This document shows positions 1-8,612 of a DNA stretch of 64,000 nt, piece after piece. Source of the DNA: Sphaerimonospora sp050942215 (GTDB taxonomy: Bacteria > Actinomycetota > Actinomycetes > Streptosporangiales > Streptosporangiaceae); assembly GCF_050942215.1 (NCBI RefSeq), contig NZ_CP192056.1, positions 248,001-312,000 of the forward strand, in the 5' to 3' direction. Under the pieces are notes generated by a model. That model was not told the origin of the DNA, ran no database searches, and worked only from the letters and a program-made list of their open reading frames with translations. Position numbers and translations under genes: made by a program. Numbering within the stretch: the stretch's first letter is position 1; each line of letters starts with the position of its first letter.

Positions 1-528
1 GCTGTTGGACAGGCCGTCGGCGATGAGGCGCAGCACCTCCAGTTCGCGCGGCGTCAGCGGGACGTCGTCCGGCGTGCCCTCGGCGGGACGGATCCGCGCC
101 GCGTACCTGCCGACGAGCTGCCGTGTCACCTCCGGTGCCAGCAGGGCGGCACCCGTCGCGACGGTGCGGATGCCGTGCAGGAGTTGCGCCGGTGGGGCGT
201 CCTTGAGCAGGAATCCACTCGCCCCCGCACGCAGCGCCTCGTACACGTACTCGTCCAGGTTGAACGTCGTCACCACGAGCACCTTGACCGGATGCGTCAC
301 CCCGGCGCCGGCGAGCAGGCGAGTCGCCTCGATGCCGTCGAGCACCGGCATCCGTACGTCCATCACCACCACGTCCGGGTTCAGCCGGCGGGCGAGGTCG
401 ACCGCGCTGCGGCCGTCCCCGCACTCGCCCACCACCTCCAGGTCGGGCTGCGCGCCGACGATCGTCGCGAACCCGGTGCGGATCAGCGCCTGGTCGTCGC
501 AGATCACGACCCGGATCGGTCCGTTCAC
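1..528 (-). CDS. NarL/FixJ-type response regulator (C-terminus cut by window edge)
   Basis: Reading the minus strand from a GTG at 528 gives a receiver domain opening with VVICDDQALIRTGF. It carries the phosphoacceptor context VVVMDVRMPVLDG, the switch-region TTF and the KDAPP lysine. A LuxR-type helix-turn-helix begins LTPRELEVLRLIADGLSN at the window edge, so only the last part of the DNA-binding domain is missing. The GTG start overlaps the stop of the histidine kinase by four bases (GTGA), implying translational coupling. By family knowledge the kinase phosphorylates the receiver aspartate and the HTH then binds promoters. The target genes are not identifiable here, though the co-transcribed CPBP protease is an obvious candidate partner. 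Confidence 0.93.
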   Translation of the reverse strand, partial: MNGPIRVVICDDQALIRTGFATIVGAQPDLEVVGECGDGRSAVDLARRLNPDVVVMDVRMPVLDGIEATRLLAGAGVTHPVKVLVVTTFNLDEYVYEALRAGASGFLLKDAPPAQLLHGIRTVATGAALLAPEVTRQLVGRYAARIRPAEGTPDDVPLTPRELEVLRLIADGLSNS

Positions 529-1679
529 GAGGGCCTCCCGGCGGGGATGCGCGCCCGCACGGCGAATCCGCCGTCCGCCCGCCGGCCCGCGCTGAACTCG
601 CCGCCCAGGGCGTCGACCCGCTCACGGAGCCCGGCCAGGCCCCGCCCGCTTCCGCCGGGAGAGCCGGTCCGCGAGGTGGAAGCATCGGTGCCGACCTCCA
701 CGACGATCTCCCTCTCGCCATAGCGCACGCGCACCACGGTACGGCTGCCATGGGCGTGTTTGAGGGCGTTTGTCAGAGACTCTTGCACGACCCGATGGAC
801 CACGTACTCGGCGCTGCCGGCGGGCTCCGTCGGCTCGCCCTCCTCGGTGAACTCCACCGGCTGCCCGGCCCGGCGCGTCTGCTCCACCAGTGTCCGAAGT
901 TCACGGACGGACGGTGTCCTGACGTCGGGGTGATGGTCGGGGTTGAGCAGGTCGAGCAGGTGCCGAAGGTCGGTGATGGCCCGCCGCCCGGTGTCGGTGA
1001 CGGCGCTCAGCGCCGCATCGAGTCGATCGGGTGCGGCGGTCAGGTAGCGTGCCGCCTCGGCCTGCACGACCATCGCCGTCACGTGGTGGGTCACGACGTC
1101 GTGGAGTTCGCGGGCGATGCGGGTGCGTTCGGCGGTGCGGGTGGCCTCGGCGATGTGGCGGCGGCGTTCGGCCTCGGTGGCCCGGGTGTAGCGCAGCCAG
1201 GCCCCGATGCCCCACGCGAGTACCAGCACCAGGTAGAACGTCACGTATCCTTCCACTCCCTCGACCGAGCCGGCCCGGTCGAGCGCGACCGCCAGTGGCA
1301 GGTACGCAGCGGAGAGCAGGGCCACGGTGACGCGCCGGTGACGCTCCAGATAGGCGCCCGCGCTCACGAGCGCGATGAGCAGTGCGGTGCCCGCCACCGT
1401 GTGGTAGGCGCGGAGCTGGTCGAGCGCGAAGCCGAGCGACACCAGGACGAGACAGACGGCAGGCCAGCGCCTGCGGACGGCGAGCGGGAGGCACTCGAGG
1501 GCGATCACCAGGACGGCCGGCGTGTCGAAGGGGCGGGTCGGCAGGTCGCCGAGCTGCGTTCCGTAGCCGCGCAACACCGGCAGGAAGGACGCGACGGCCA
1601 GCAGCAGCGCGAACGGGAAATCCCGGACCACCACATCACACCGCCGCCACCGGTCCGGGACCCACCGGAAGTCGATCAC
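525..1679 (-). CDS. NarL-type sensor histidine kinase
   Basis: This 384-aa membrane kinase has about four to five hydrophobic segments in its first 150 residues. A HisKA_3 dimerisation domain follows with the H-box ERTRIARELHDVVTHHVTAM (phosphoaccepting His in ELHD). The HATPase domain has the N-box ESLTNALKHAHG and the G-box GRGLAGLRERV. I chose the GTG at 1679 because it overlaps the upstream protease stop as GTGA. An upstream in-frame extension would lie inside that gene. The kinase ends in another GTGA overlap with the response regulator, so the three genes form one tight operon. No extracellular sensor domain is visible, so the signal is probably sensed within or near the membrane. Confidence 0.95.
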   Translation of the reverse strand: MIDFRWVPDRWRRCDVVVRDFPFALLLAVASFLPVLRGYGTQLGDLPTRPFDTPAVLVIALECLPLAVRRRWPAVCLVLVSLGFALDQLRAYHTVAGTALLIALVSAGAYLERHRRVTVALLSAAYLPLAVALDRAGSVEGVEGYVTFYLVLVLAWGIGAWLRYTRATEAERRRHIAEATRTAERTRIARELHDVVTHHVTAMVVQAEAARYLTAAPDRLDAALSAVTDTGRRAITDLRHLLDLLNPDHHPDVRTPSVRELRTLVEQTRRAGQPVEFTEEGEPTEPAGSAEYVVHRVVQESLTNALKHAHGSRTVVRVRYGEREIVVEVGTDASTSRTGSPGGSGRGLAGLRERVDALGGEFSAGRRADGGFAVRARIPAGRPS

Positions 1680-2509
1680 CGAGCGAGCGTAGCGGCCGCG
1701 TCGGACCGGGCGCCGCGCCGCCGGGGGACCAGGTTGCCGCGCCGGCGGGCCAGCCAAAGGAACACGATCGTCAGCAGCAGGCCGAACACGACCGCGTACG
1801 GGCTCGCCTCCGGCCCGAAGTCACCGCCGGTGAGCAGGGCCGGGCCTGAGGTCACGCCGTTCAACAGCCCCTGCGTCGCGCCGTTGCCGGAGACCTCGGT
1901 GCTGAAAATGCCTGCCGCGGCGAAGTTCCAGCCGAGGTGCAGGCCGATCGGCACCCACAGGGTGCGGGTGGCGGCATAGGCGGCGGCGAGCATGCCGCCG
2001 GCCTCGATCGCGATGGCGACCGCGCCCCACAGAGTGGCGTGCTGGTTGCCCAGATGCATCAGGCCGAACACCAGGCCGGTCAGCGTCAGCGCGATCCATG
2101 TGCCGGCCCATTCCTCGACGATCCGGAACAGGATGCCGCGGAAGATCAGCTCCTCGGTCACGGCGACGGCGGCCATGAGGCCGAACAGCCCGATCGCACC
2201 CGTCACCGAGCCGAGGCCGTCGACCCGGTAGCCACCCAGGAAGGCGATGTTCACGATGACGGCCGCGAACATTCCGACACCGATCAGCAATCCCCGGCCG
2301 ACGGCGGCGACGGCGCCCTTTTTGGCCACCTCCACCGGCGCTCGGTGCTCGGACCACCGCACCACCCAGCCGTACACGAACACCAGAAGCACGGCTGTCG
2401 CGACCCCGAGGACCAGGGTGAGAAACGTGTTCCCCTGCACCGCGCCCACGCCCATGCTGCCGACGAAGGCGACCACCCCGACGACCACGAGCTGCTTCAA
2501 CAGTCGCAT
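1676..2509 (-). CDS. CPBP-family (CAAX-like) intramembrane metalloprotease
   Basis: The 277-aa polytopic membrane protein has the CPBP/Abi signature. EELIFRG lies in the middle of the protein (glutamates and arginine of motif 1), followed by FGLMHLGNQ (motif 2 His) and a third motif around GLHLGWNF. Bacterial members are associated with bacteriocin immunity, CAAX-like processing or regulated proteolysis, but the substrate cannot be read from sequence. The ATG at 2509 is preceded by an AAAGGAG ribosome-binding site about seven bases upstream, the best SD in this operon. It is the first gene of the protease-kinase-regulator operon. A role in immunity or in sensing of envelope stress with the two-component system is inference. 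Confidence 0.92.
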   Translation of the reverse strand: MRLLKQLVVVGVVAFVGSMGVGAVQGNTFLTLVLGVATAVLLVFVYGWVVRWSEHRAPVEVAKKGAVAAVGRGLLIGVGMFAAVIVNIAFLGGYRVDGLGSVTGAIGLFGLMAAVAVTEELIFRGILFRIVEEWAGTWIALTLTGLVFGLMHLGNQHATLWGAVAIAIEAGGMLAAAYAATRTLWVPIGLHLGWNFAAAGIFSTEVSGNGATQGLLNGVTSGPALLTGGDFGPEASPYAVVFGLLLTIVFLWLARRRGNLVPRRRGARSDAAATLAR

Positions 2510-2863
2510 GACGACTCCTTTGCGAGATTCCGCGACCAGAGCGGCGCGGCTACGTCGAGAACGCTAGGGATTCGACGGCCTGGAATCGTCACCGCGCAGT
2601 GGACACTTACGGGTAGCTCGCACGGGGGACAAATAGGCCGCGACTTATCTCGCGCGACGGCTGGCGGTCGCGTCAACGACGCAGCGCCCTGCATTCAGCT
2701 TTGATCTTGAAACAGCCTAGAGACCAAGCTGCCAGCGAATGCTGAGGCGAGTCCGCTCGTGGAAGGGGTCATCGGGCTCTGCTCTGGAGGCTTCATATTC
2801 TCCGGCCGGATGTTCACGTAGGAGAGGGTCTCGACCCGGTGTCTCGTCCATCAGCCCGGCGTG
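2510..2863. other. Intergenic region, no gene supported
   Basis: The 354 bases between the protease operon (leftward) and the metallopeptidase stop contain only short overlapping frames with no homology I recognise. The protease-operon promoter must lie near 2530-2620, but I see no convincing -35/-10 pair. This is also the left margin of the lower-GC, decayed island that runs to the tRNA-Ser gene. Confidence 0.5.
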
Positions 2864-3646
2864 TCAGATGATCTCTCCCATCCATATGCGCCGTCCGAGT
2901 TCGTCGAGTTCCATCAGGCGCTCCTTGTATTCCGGTAGTGCTTGCCCCACCAGTCGCCAAAACCGGGCGCCGTGCCCGGGAACCCGGGCATGCGCGAGCT
3001 CGTGGGCGATGACGTAGTCAATCAGGTGCATAGGGAGCTGGAAGAGGGGCCAACCGATGCTCACCCGGTCCGGACCCCGCCCCTCTTCCGCCGCGCTGTA
3101 CGTTCCCCAGCGGTTGCCCAGGTCGCGTACCTCCACTTCCGGCTCCGGTACGGACATCCGGGCCGCCCAGGGTTGGAGTCGTCCCGTCACCCAGGCCTGA
3201 CCGGCCCGGCAGTACCAGTCGATCAGTGCCGCCCGGCCGCGTGCCGTGTCTTCGACCAGTTCACGACCCATGAGCAGACGTCCGGCCACTAACCGCACCC
3301 TGTCGTTCTCCGACTCGTTCGCCCTGATGGAAAGCCGGTACGTTCGGCCGAGATAACGGAAGACCTCCCCCTCTATAAGGTGTTTCGCTGGATTCAGCGG
3401 CCGGGCCCGCTCTCGCAGGGCCCGCCTGCTCATCAGCCAGGTGTGGTGCGAACGTACGAAATCCGCAGCGTCGGATGCAGAGCGTCCCTCCGGGACGTGC
3501 AGCGTGAGAGCGGCGTCCGGCTCTACCGTCAGCGCGAAGCGCCTGCGCCGGACGCTGACGCGCACTCGCAGCGCCAACCCGTCGACGGTGAGGAGACTGT
3601 CGTCCCTCAGCGCCTGCGGGGTGCGATCTTCGGCCGGTACGGTCAC
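2864..3646 (-). CDS. YgjP/SprT-like zinc metallopeptidase (type I R-M associated)
   Basis: The 260-aa protein ends with a zinc-binding HELAH motif at about residues 215-219, then HARVPGHGARFW, which supplies the third ligand region. An NRWGTYS segment upstream is the family equivalent of RWGSCS. This is the YgjP-like/WLM superfamily of M48-type peptidases. Members are often encoded immediately downstream of type I restriction hsdR genes, and here the gene starts five bases after the hsdR relic ends, so the pairing looks ancestral. The catalytic residues are intact even though the restriction subunit next to it is broken. Its role in R-M loci is not established, and independent function after loss of the system is inference. 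Confidence 0.85.
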   Translation of the reverse strand: MTVPAEDRTPQALRDDSLLTVDGLALRVRVSVRRRRFALTVEPDAALTLHVPEGRSASDAADFVRSHHTWLMSRRALRERARPLNPAKHLIEGEVFRYLGRTYRLSIRANESENDRVRLVAGRLLMGRELVEDTARGRAALIDWYCRAGQAWVTGRLQPWAARMSVPEPEVEVRDLGNRWGTYSAAEEGRGPDRVSIGWPLFQLPMHLIDYVIAHELAHARVPGHGARFWRLVGQALPEYKERLMELDELGRRIWMGEII

Positions 3647-3651
3647 CCGCC

Positions 3652-4795
3652 CTATTCTCCCCGTGCCCTCCGCAGAAACTGCGCACGGTTGTCGTTGGCG
3701 TATGCTGCGAGGCCCTCCGCGATGATCTTCAAGGGTGTCCAGTCCACGCCCGCGGGGCGGAGGCCGCTGCGGAGTAACTGCCTGTGAATGGCGTTCGCCA
3801 GGTCACTGACGTCCTGGCTCTGGCCTTGATACGCGACACTGCCCATCACGTGCGCGGCCGTGTCGCACACCATGTTGACCAGTTCTCGCAGGTCCATTTC
3901 CCCGCGAACGACTCCCGGATTCCCCGCCACGTTCTCCTCGATGAGCCGGTACAACCGTTGTTCCAGCACGCTGAGCCCCGCCAGGGCGGGGTTCTCCTCG
4001 TCCTCCCTACGGGCCTGCTCGATGAGCGGACCCAACTCCTCGACCTGCTCTTCGAAGCGTCCGAGGAGGCTTTTCAAGATCTCCTCCAGCCGCTGCGAAA
4101 GCCGGAGGTACTTCTCCGGATCCTCTCGTCTGACCCGTTCCTCCAAGTGGAAGCGGAGTGCGTGCCCCATCTCGGCCGCGGCCTCACGCGCCGGAATGTC
4201 CCTCACCATGTCATCGAAGGCGTCCGAGGTGAGCGAGACCGGCGGGATGACCCGTTCGATTTGCGGGCCTTCCAGGTGAGCGGCGATCATCGCCCGGACC
4301 CGCCCGTAGCGGCGCAGCGTGAAGGTGCTGCCCTCCGCGTCTCGGTAGAGCCGTCGGATGCGTTTCTGCGGCATCCCCCAGCGCCGGGCGTCAGACACGT
4401 ACTCCAAGGGCGTGTTCATGAGGTAGCACGCGTTCGAGCGTGTTGAGGAACTCGTGCAGCACCTCGTCGAAGGCGAAGCGATCCCGCTCGTCCTCGAAGG
4501 CCAGGGCCGCTCTGTGGGCGAAGCCGGTGAGATCGGCGTCGGTCACCCCGTGACGACGCAGGAGGCCGCGGACCGCTTCAGCCGCCGGGTGGAGATTCTC
4601 GATCTCCTCGGACAGGCTGCGCATGGTGTCTTCGACATCGGTCTGCTGGTAGGCGCCGAGTGCATCGGTGAGGTGCTCAAGGACGCCGTAGTAGTCGACG
4701 ACGTAGCCCACCTGTTTGCCCGGCATCGGCCGGTTGACCCGCGCCACGGCCTGGAGCAACTCCACGTCACGAATTGGCCGGTCCACCCTACATCT
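3652..4795 (-). pseudogene. hsdR: hsdR relic: type I restriction endonuclease R subunit, N-terminally truncated and frameshifted
   Basis: Two adjacent frames together read as the C-terminal third of HsdR. The upstream frame (about 4391-4795) carries the end of the helicase domain, VDRPIRDVELLQAVARVNRP then GKQVGYVVDYYGV. The downstream frame (3652-4419) continues with PLEYVSDARRWG and a DUF3387-like C-terminal domain (EIxHALRFHLEE-like, then YLRLSQRLEEIL). The junction near 4405-4420 needs a one-base shift: one frame runs into a stop as HALGVRV, while the other resumes at NTPLEYV. Homology ends abruptly at about 4795. The nuclease and motor N-terminus, hsdM and hsdS are absent from the window. 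This is a dead remnant of a restriction system, with its metallopeptidase partner still open downstream. Confidence 0.85.
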
Positions 4796-4957
4796 GCCCA
4801 GACAGGCGGCTATAGGTGCACGGATACGTGCCGATCTTCGGCGCATCCCGATGTGCGACTGGCGTATTAGCCGCTTGATTTCGGCCAGGCCCTCGCTCAA
4901 ATATCACCGCACGATTAGCCGGGGCGCCCAAGTAATGGAATTTCCTTTCGGAGCTCT

Positions 4958-5794
4958 CTAGCAGTCCCGCTTGCGTTCTACCTGGTTCGTGTCTGAAACT
5001 GCGATCTTGTGGGTGTCGAAGACGTAGAAAGTCGCAGGAAGATCACGCAAGTCCTTCCAGTAATTTTCTGCCGACATGCCTGGTTCGAGCTTAAGGTGGT
5101 AGGCAGATCCGATCAGGTCGGGCCGCAGTCGTGGACATCGTTCCATACGGGAAAGAACCTTCCGCCGATGCTGAGGCGACTCGAAATAGATCTTCTTGAT
5201 CCCGGGCATGCTGCGCAACTTCGCCTCGATGAGACCGCGCTCAGCGGCGGTCACCTGTCCTCGACCTATACAATGGAGGGTTTTGTTGTCCTTGGCAGGG
5301 CAGACCAGGATTGTGATCTCGGCCTTGTCGTGCCAAAAAGACGTTCGCTCCACCCAAGGGTTAGTGAGACCGGGGATCGTAGCCAAGCGGTGGCGCAGCG
5401 ACACAACGTCCGTACCCCGGCCAAACTCCATAACATATTGATCGGCCCACGCCGTATTCGGCGACATGTCGGGGTCGGTCCTACGAGCGTCCGCAACCCT
5501 CTCAGCTCCGGTCTTTAAGCGCACGTTCACTACCCGGGGGAGGTTCCGTAATGCCTGCTCGATATGCCGTCTCCTGTCTGACTCGTTGGCACAGAAGACA
5601 TCCGCGAAAGACTCGTCGCATACCTGAACTGTGGATCTGACTGTCTGCGGCCAGGGACCATCAGGCGGCGGGTTGATGCTCAACGGACTCTGGTCACGAT
5701 GCCAACCCCAAGCACCAGAACAGGCTCCAAGAACCATGATAGCCAGACACCCAACAGATACATGTCGCCGAATGCGAGTACGAGACCTAACCAT
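4958..5794 (-). CDS. Lipoprotein with two FtsX-extracellular-domain-like units
   Basis: The 278-aa product has a basic N-terminus, a hydrophobic stretch and a lipobox VLGAC around residue 24, so it should be exported and lipid-anchored. The mature part contains two related segments. The second (about 155-270) reads ITILVCPAKD, then ERGLIEAKLRSMPGIKKIYF, then DLPATFYVFD. That matches the pattern of the actinobacterial FtsX extracellular domain (VFLC..., ER..L..KL..MPEV..VYYES, LP.SF.V.L). The first (about 52-150) is a more divergent copy (VQVCDES, RRHIEQALRNLPRVVNVRL). FtsX ECDs recruit and activate peptidoglycan hydrolases. A free-standing lipidated tandem version without permease or FtsE is unusual. 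Codon use is less GC-rich than in neighbouring core genes. Function is inference from fold similarity only. Confidence 0.72.
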   Translation of the reverse strand: MVRSRTRIRRHVSVGCLAIMVLGACSGAWGWHRDQSPLSINPPPDGPWPQTVRSTVQVCDESFADVFCANESDRRRHIEQALRNLPRVVNVRLKTGAERVADARRTDPDMSPNTAWADQYVMEFGRGTDVVSLRHRLATIPGLTNPWVERTSFWHDKAEITILVCPAKDNKTLHCIGRGQVTAAERGLIEAKLRSMPGIKKIYFESPQHRRKVLSRMERCPRLRPDLIGSAYHLKLEPGMSAENYWKDLRDLPATFYVFDTHKIAVSDTNQVERKRDC

Positions 5795-5872
5795 AGGCAG
5801 ATACTGTGTCGGTCAGGAAGTTTCCTCGTCAAGGATGCAGCTTCGGTCTGAGGCCCATTCCGCATGGTACCG

Positions 5873-6445
5873 CTACCCGTGCTCGTGGAGGATCTCCATA
5901 GCCTCCAGTACGTTGCGGACTACGGCGGCGTTGCGCTCGCACCTCGGGCCAGGTTCCGCGGTCCCGCATTGTTCGGAGACCGGCGGCGCGTCAGCCGGCT
6001 ATGTCAGTGGCCAGGTTGTCACCGATTGCCTATCCGCCCTGCGTCGTATTCCTTGGACGTGTTCTAGAACAGACCGGCCTCGGCCTTGCGGATGCCCTCG
6101 GCTCCCGACAGGGCGTAGGCGTCGACGGTCTCGGCCAACCCGGTTTGCGGATCTTCCCGAGCTGGTTGTCCGCCGTGGGTGACGATCGCTACCCACCACC
6201 TGGACGCCCGTAGCCAGGCCAGGCCGTCGAGCACCTCAGGCCGACAGCGCACGGGGTACGGCATCCGTCTCCGATAGCGGCCCCATAGCTCTTCGATGAC
6301 CAGGCAGGGGGGAGCGCTCGCGGATCTTGGTGAAGAACACCTCTCGGTGTGTGCGGTCAAGCGCGGCCAGTTAGTCAACCACCCGGGGATCCAGATCTAT
6401 GAGGGCGTTATTCGAATCGAAGAGGATAGGCCATGCACGCCGCCA
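5873..6445 (-). pseudogene. HAD-family hydrolase pseudogene
   Basis: Fragments of one HAD phosphatase occur in order but in different frames. Motif I appears degenerate as PILFDSNNALIDLD (expected FDLDNTLIDLD). PVRCRPEVLDGLAWLRAS and VDAYALSGAEGIRKAEAGLF follow in another frame. AIGDNLATDIAG (the GDxxxxD motif IV) is in a third, and NAAVVRNVLEAMEILHEHG ends at a TAG at 5873. At least three frame changes and internal stops interrupt it, and the motif I nucleophile region is altered, so it cannot make an active enzyme. It lies on the 3' side of tRNA-Ser, within the decayed island. Its upper boundary is approximate. Confidence 0.75.
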
Positions 6446-6747
6446 TCCTGGTTGGTGTATGATTACCCGGCTGCGGGCCGCTCCGGGAACGGTCTGATCT
6501 GTAATACGGTGGCAAGAGGAGCAGGACCGCAAGTCGCCGGACCGAGAGCCGGAAGCGGCAGCCAACAGAGCACCCGCTTTATGGGAAACATCCCAACGAA
6601 CAGTTGTGTCCCTGGCGAGGTGCGTCGCCAGAGATCAACTAGGGTACGACCTGGACAGACACCCTCAAGATCATCCCGTGAATATAACGTGGACAGCGGC
6701 CGAGGGCTGCTCTTGGTGGCGTATGGCTGCGCATGGCTGAAACGATC
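6446..6747. other. Intergenic region, no gene supported
   Basis: The stretch between the HAD pseudogene and the tRNA-Ser terminator is comparatively AT-rich. It contains no open frame with recognisable homology. It may be further debris of the island, but I see nothing specific in it. Confidence 0.45.
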
Positions 6748-6789
6748 AACGGCGTCTGAACCGGGCGAAGCCGCTGGTCAGACGCCGTT
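6748..6789 (-). terminator. Rho-independent-like terminator downstream of tRNA-Ser
   Basis: AACGGCGTCTGA at 6748-6759 pairs perfectly with TCAGACGCCGTT at 6778-6789. The pairing extends on both sides, giving a 12-bp stem with an 18-base loop. It begins 14 bases downstream of the tRNA-Ser 3' end in the direction of tRNA transcription, so it is the natural terminator for that gene. Confidence 0.7.
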
Positions 6790-6802
6790 TTGGCTTGATC
6801 AG

Positions 6803-6891
6803 CGGAGAGCGTGGGATTCGAACCCACGAGGACCGTCACCGGCCCTAGCGGTTTTCAAGACCGCCGCCATCGTCCACTAGGCGAGCTCTCC
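6803..6891 (-). tRNA. tRNA-Ser (anticodon UGA)
   Basis: The reverse complement begins GGAGAGC and ends GCTCTCC plus discriminator G, forming a perfect 7-bp acceptor stem. The anticodon loop is TCTTGAAAA, giving anticodon TGA, closed by a CGG/CCG stem. A long variable arm (class II, as expected for serine) precedes the TPsiC arm GTGGGTTCGAATCCCAC. Length is 89 nt and the 3' CCA is not encoded. Genes of this class are frequent integration sites, and the sequence on its 3' side (coordinates below 6803) is a decayed island. Confidence 0.97.
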
Positions 6892-7081
6892 TCGGCCGAC
6901 ACCCGAAGGTGTCATACCGCACCTTAGTCTCTCATCACCCGCCCCGGGGTCGCGACGGAAAAGGGATCACTCGCTCCGGCAGTCCGTACCCGCGTCTCTG
7001 GGCTAGGCGCCCTGGGCTCGTCGTGCCGGGCAGCCGGAATCGGCCGTGAGCAGCGCCGTTGGACGGCCCTCCGACCTGCTT

Positions 7082-7873
7082 TCAGCCGAAGAACTTCGCC
7101 AGGGTCGCCGCCAGCGCCGCAGGCCGCTGCAGCACCGCGTGGTCCTCTCCGGTCATCACCAGCAGTTCGGCACCCGGCACGGTCGCCGCGACCGTTTTCG
7201 TCGCCGCCGCGAGGCCGGGCGAGGTCTGGTCGCCGTAGACCGCCAGCACCGGCACGCCGATGCCGGCGATCCGTTCGAGTGGCATCAGCTGCCACGGTGT
7301 GCTGAGCAGCACGTCGTACGGCAGGCTCGGGGCCTTGTCGACCATAAACGGCCACGTCTCTCCGGCCTTCATCCCGGCGATCACCTCGGCTGGGACTCCG
7401 ACCACCTCGCCGAGAAAAAGCTCCGTGGCGCCATCGCGGTCCCCGGCGGCGAGCAGGGCCTTGAGCCGGTCGTGGACGTCGGCCGGTGGCTTCGGCTGAT
7501 TCTCCTCGGCGCGGTACGAGGGCTCGTAGACGGCGACCCGGTCGATCGTCAGCCCGCGCATAACCCCTTCCAACGCGAGGACGGCGCCCGAAGAGTGGCC
7601 GAACACCGAGGCCTCGCCGCCGACATGCTCGATGACCGTTGCCAGGTCGTCGACCTCGTTGGCGACCAGGTAGTCCTCGCTTCTGTCGTCGCTGGCTCCC
7701 CGGCCGCGTCGGTCGTAGGTCACCACCGTGAAGCCCGATGCCAGCTCGGCGCCCAGCTCGGCCACGGTCGAACGGTCGTTGAACGCGCCACCGATGAGGA
7801 TCACCGGTATGCCCTGACCGATCGTGTCGACGGCGAGGGTCGTGCCGTCTCTGGCGGTGATGTTCGTGGTCAT
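7082..7873 (-). CDS. Alpha/beta-hydrolase
   Basis: The 263-aa protein has the oxyanion-region segment VILIGGAFND, then VVTYDRRGRGASDD, the nucleophile elbow FGHSSGAV (Ser) and a late VYGDQTSP acid region. The catalytic His lies in GEDHAVLQRP. I placed the start at the ATG at 7873 because an AGGAG sits about ten bases upstream and the fold begins there; the longer in-frame extension upstream is arginine/proline-rich noise. Substrate is unknown; small members like this are often annotated as haloperoxidase or esterase-like. It lies 65 bases downstream of the RibD-type reductase gene on the same strand, so the two are probably co-transcribed from the promoter facing the HxlR regulator. Confidence 0.9.
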   Translation of the reverse strand: MTTNITARDGTTLAVDTIGQGIPVILIGGAFNDRSTVAELGAELASGFTVVTYDRRGRGASDDRSEDYLVANEVDDLATVIEHVGGEASVFGHSSGAVLALEGVMRGLTIDRVAVYEPSYRAEENQPKPPADVHDRLKALLAAGDRDGATELFLGEVVGVPAEVIAGMKAGETWPFMVDKAPSLPYDVLLSTPWQLMPLERIAGIGVPVLAVYGDQTSPGLAAATKTVAATVPGAELLVMTGEDHAVLQRPAALAATLAKFFG

Positions 7874-7938
7874 GTCCGTTGTCTCTCCTGGCGTGCTGAA
7901 GGGAAGCATCGGGGCGCCGAGCGTCCGAGTAAAGCGGA

Positions 7939-8586
7939 CTACGGTCGTGTGAAGGTCATGTGAGTGACGCCACCGGGAGTGGTCACTGACTCGATCTGGA
8001 AGCGCTCCTCGAGTCCTTCGAGCCCGTCCCACAGTCGCTCGCCGCGGCCCAGGATGATCGGGACGATGACGACGTGCAGGTGGTCGATCAGGTCGGCGGC
8101 CAGGAACCGGCGGACGGTGCTCGGTCCGCCGCCGATCCGCACATCCAGGTGACCCGCGGCCTCGCGCGCCTGACGCAGCGCCTCCTCGGGGGTGGCGTCG
8201 ATGAAGTGGAATGTGGTGCCGCCTTCCATCTCCAGGGATGGTCGGGGGTGGTGGGTCAGGACGAACACCGGTGTGTGGAACGGCGGGTTCGGCCCCCACC
8301 AGCCGGTCCACTCGTGGTTCTCCCACGGCCCGCGCTGAGGTCCGAATTTGTAGCGGCCCATGATCTCCGCGCCGATGCCGGCACTCCACGTGCGGGCCAC
8401 GGCATCGTCGACCCCGGTGCTGCCGCAGCCGGTCTTCCCCTGCATGGTACGGAAAGCGCGTGTCTCGAAGAACCACTGGTGGAGCCGGTGACCGGCGTGA
8501 CCGAACGGTGCGTCGAGGCTCTGCCCCTCGCCGGTGGCGAAGCCGTCCAGGGAGATGGCGAAGTTGTGGACCCTGACTCGCGACAC
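7939..8586 (-). CDS. RibD C-terminal/dihydrofolate-reductase-fold protein
   Basis: The 215-aa product starts VHNFAISLDGFATGEG, typical of the RibD_C/DHFR-like family. GRYKFGPQRGPW and a late GGGPSTVRRFLAADLIDHLH (NADPH-site glycine loop) follow. The protein ends with an I..VTTPGGVTHMTF strand. The GTG start at 8586 has GAGGAG seven bases upstream. Such small reductases are widespread in actinomycetes, and most have no assigned substrate. The gene is divergent from the HxlR regulator, separated by 115 bases that contain two copies of an operator-like repeat. Redox-responsive or drug-responsive control by that regulator is inference. Confidence 0.9.
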   Translation of the reverse strand: MSRVRVHNFAISLDGFATGEGQSLDAPFGHAGHRLHQWFFETRAFRTMQGKTGCGSTGVDDAVARTWSAGIGAEIMGRYKFGPQRGPWENHEWTGWWGPNPPFHTPVFVLTHHPRPSLEMEGGTTFHFIDATPEEALRQAREAAGHLDVRIGGGPSTVRRFLAADLIDHLHVVIVPIILGRGERLWDGLEGLEERFQIESVTTPGGVTHMTFTRP

Positions 8587-8612
8587 GGAAGATCTCCTCT
8601 TCTCCTCTAGTA

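Noticed and set aside
2560..6803. Direct repeat of the tRNA-Ser 3' end marking an att site
   Set aside because: I searched the left margin by eye for a copy of the TPsiC/acceptor sequence and found only short chance matches.
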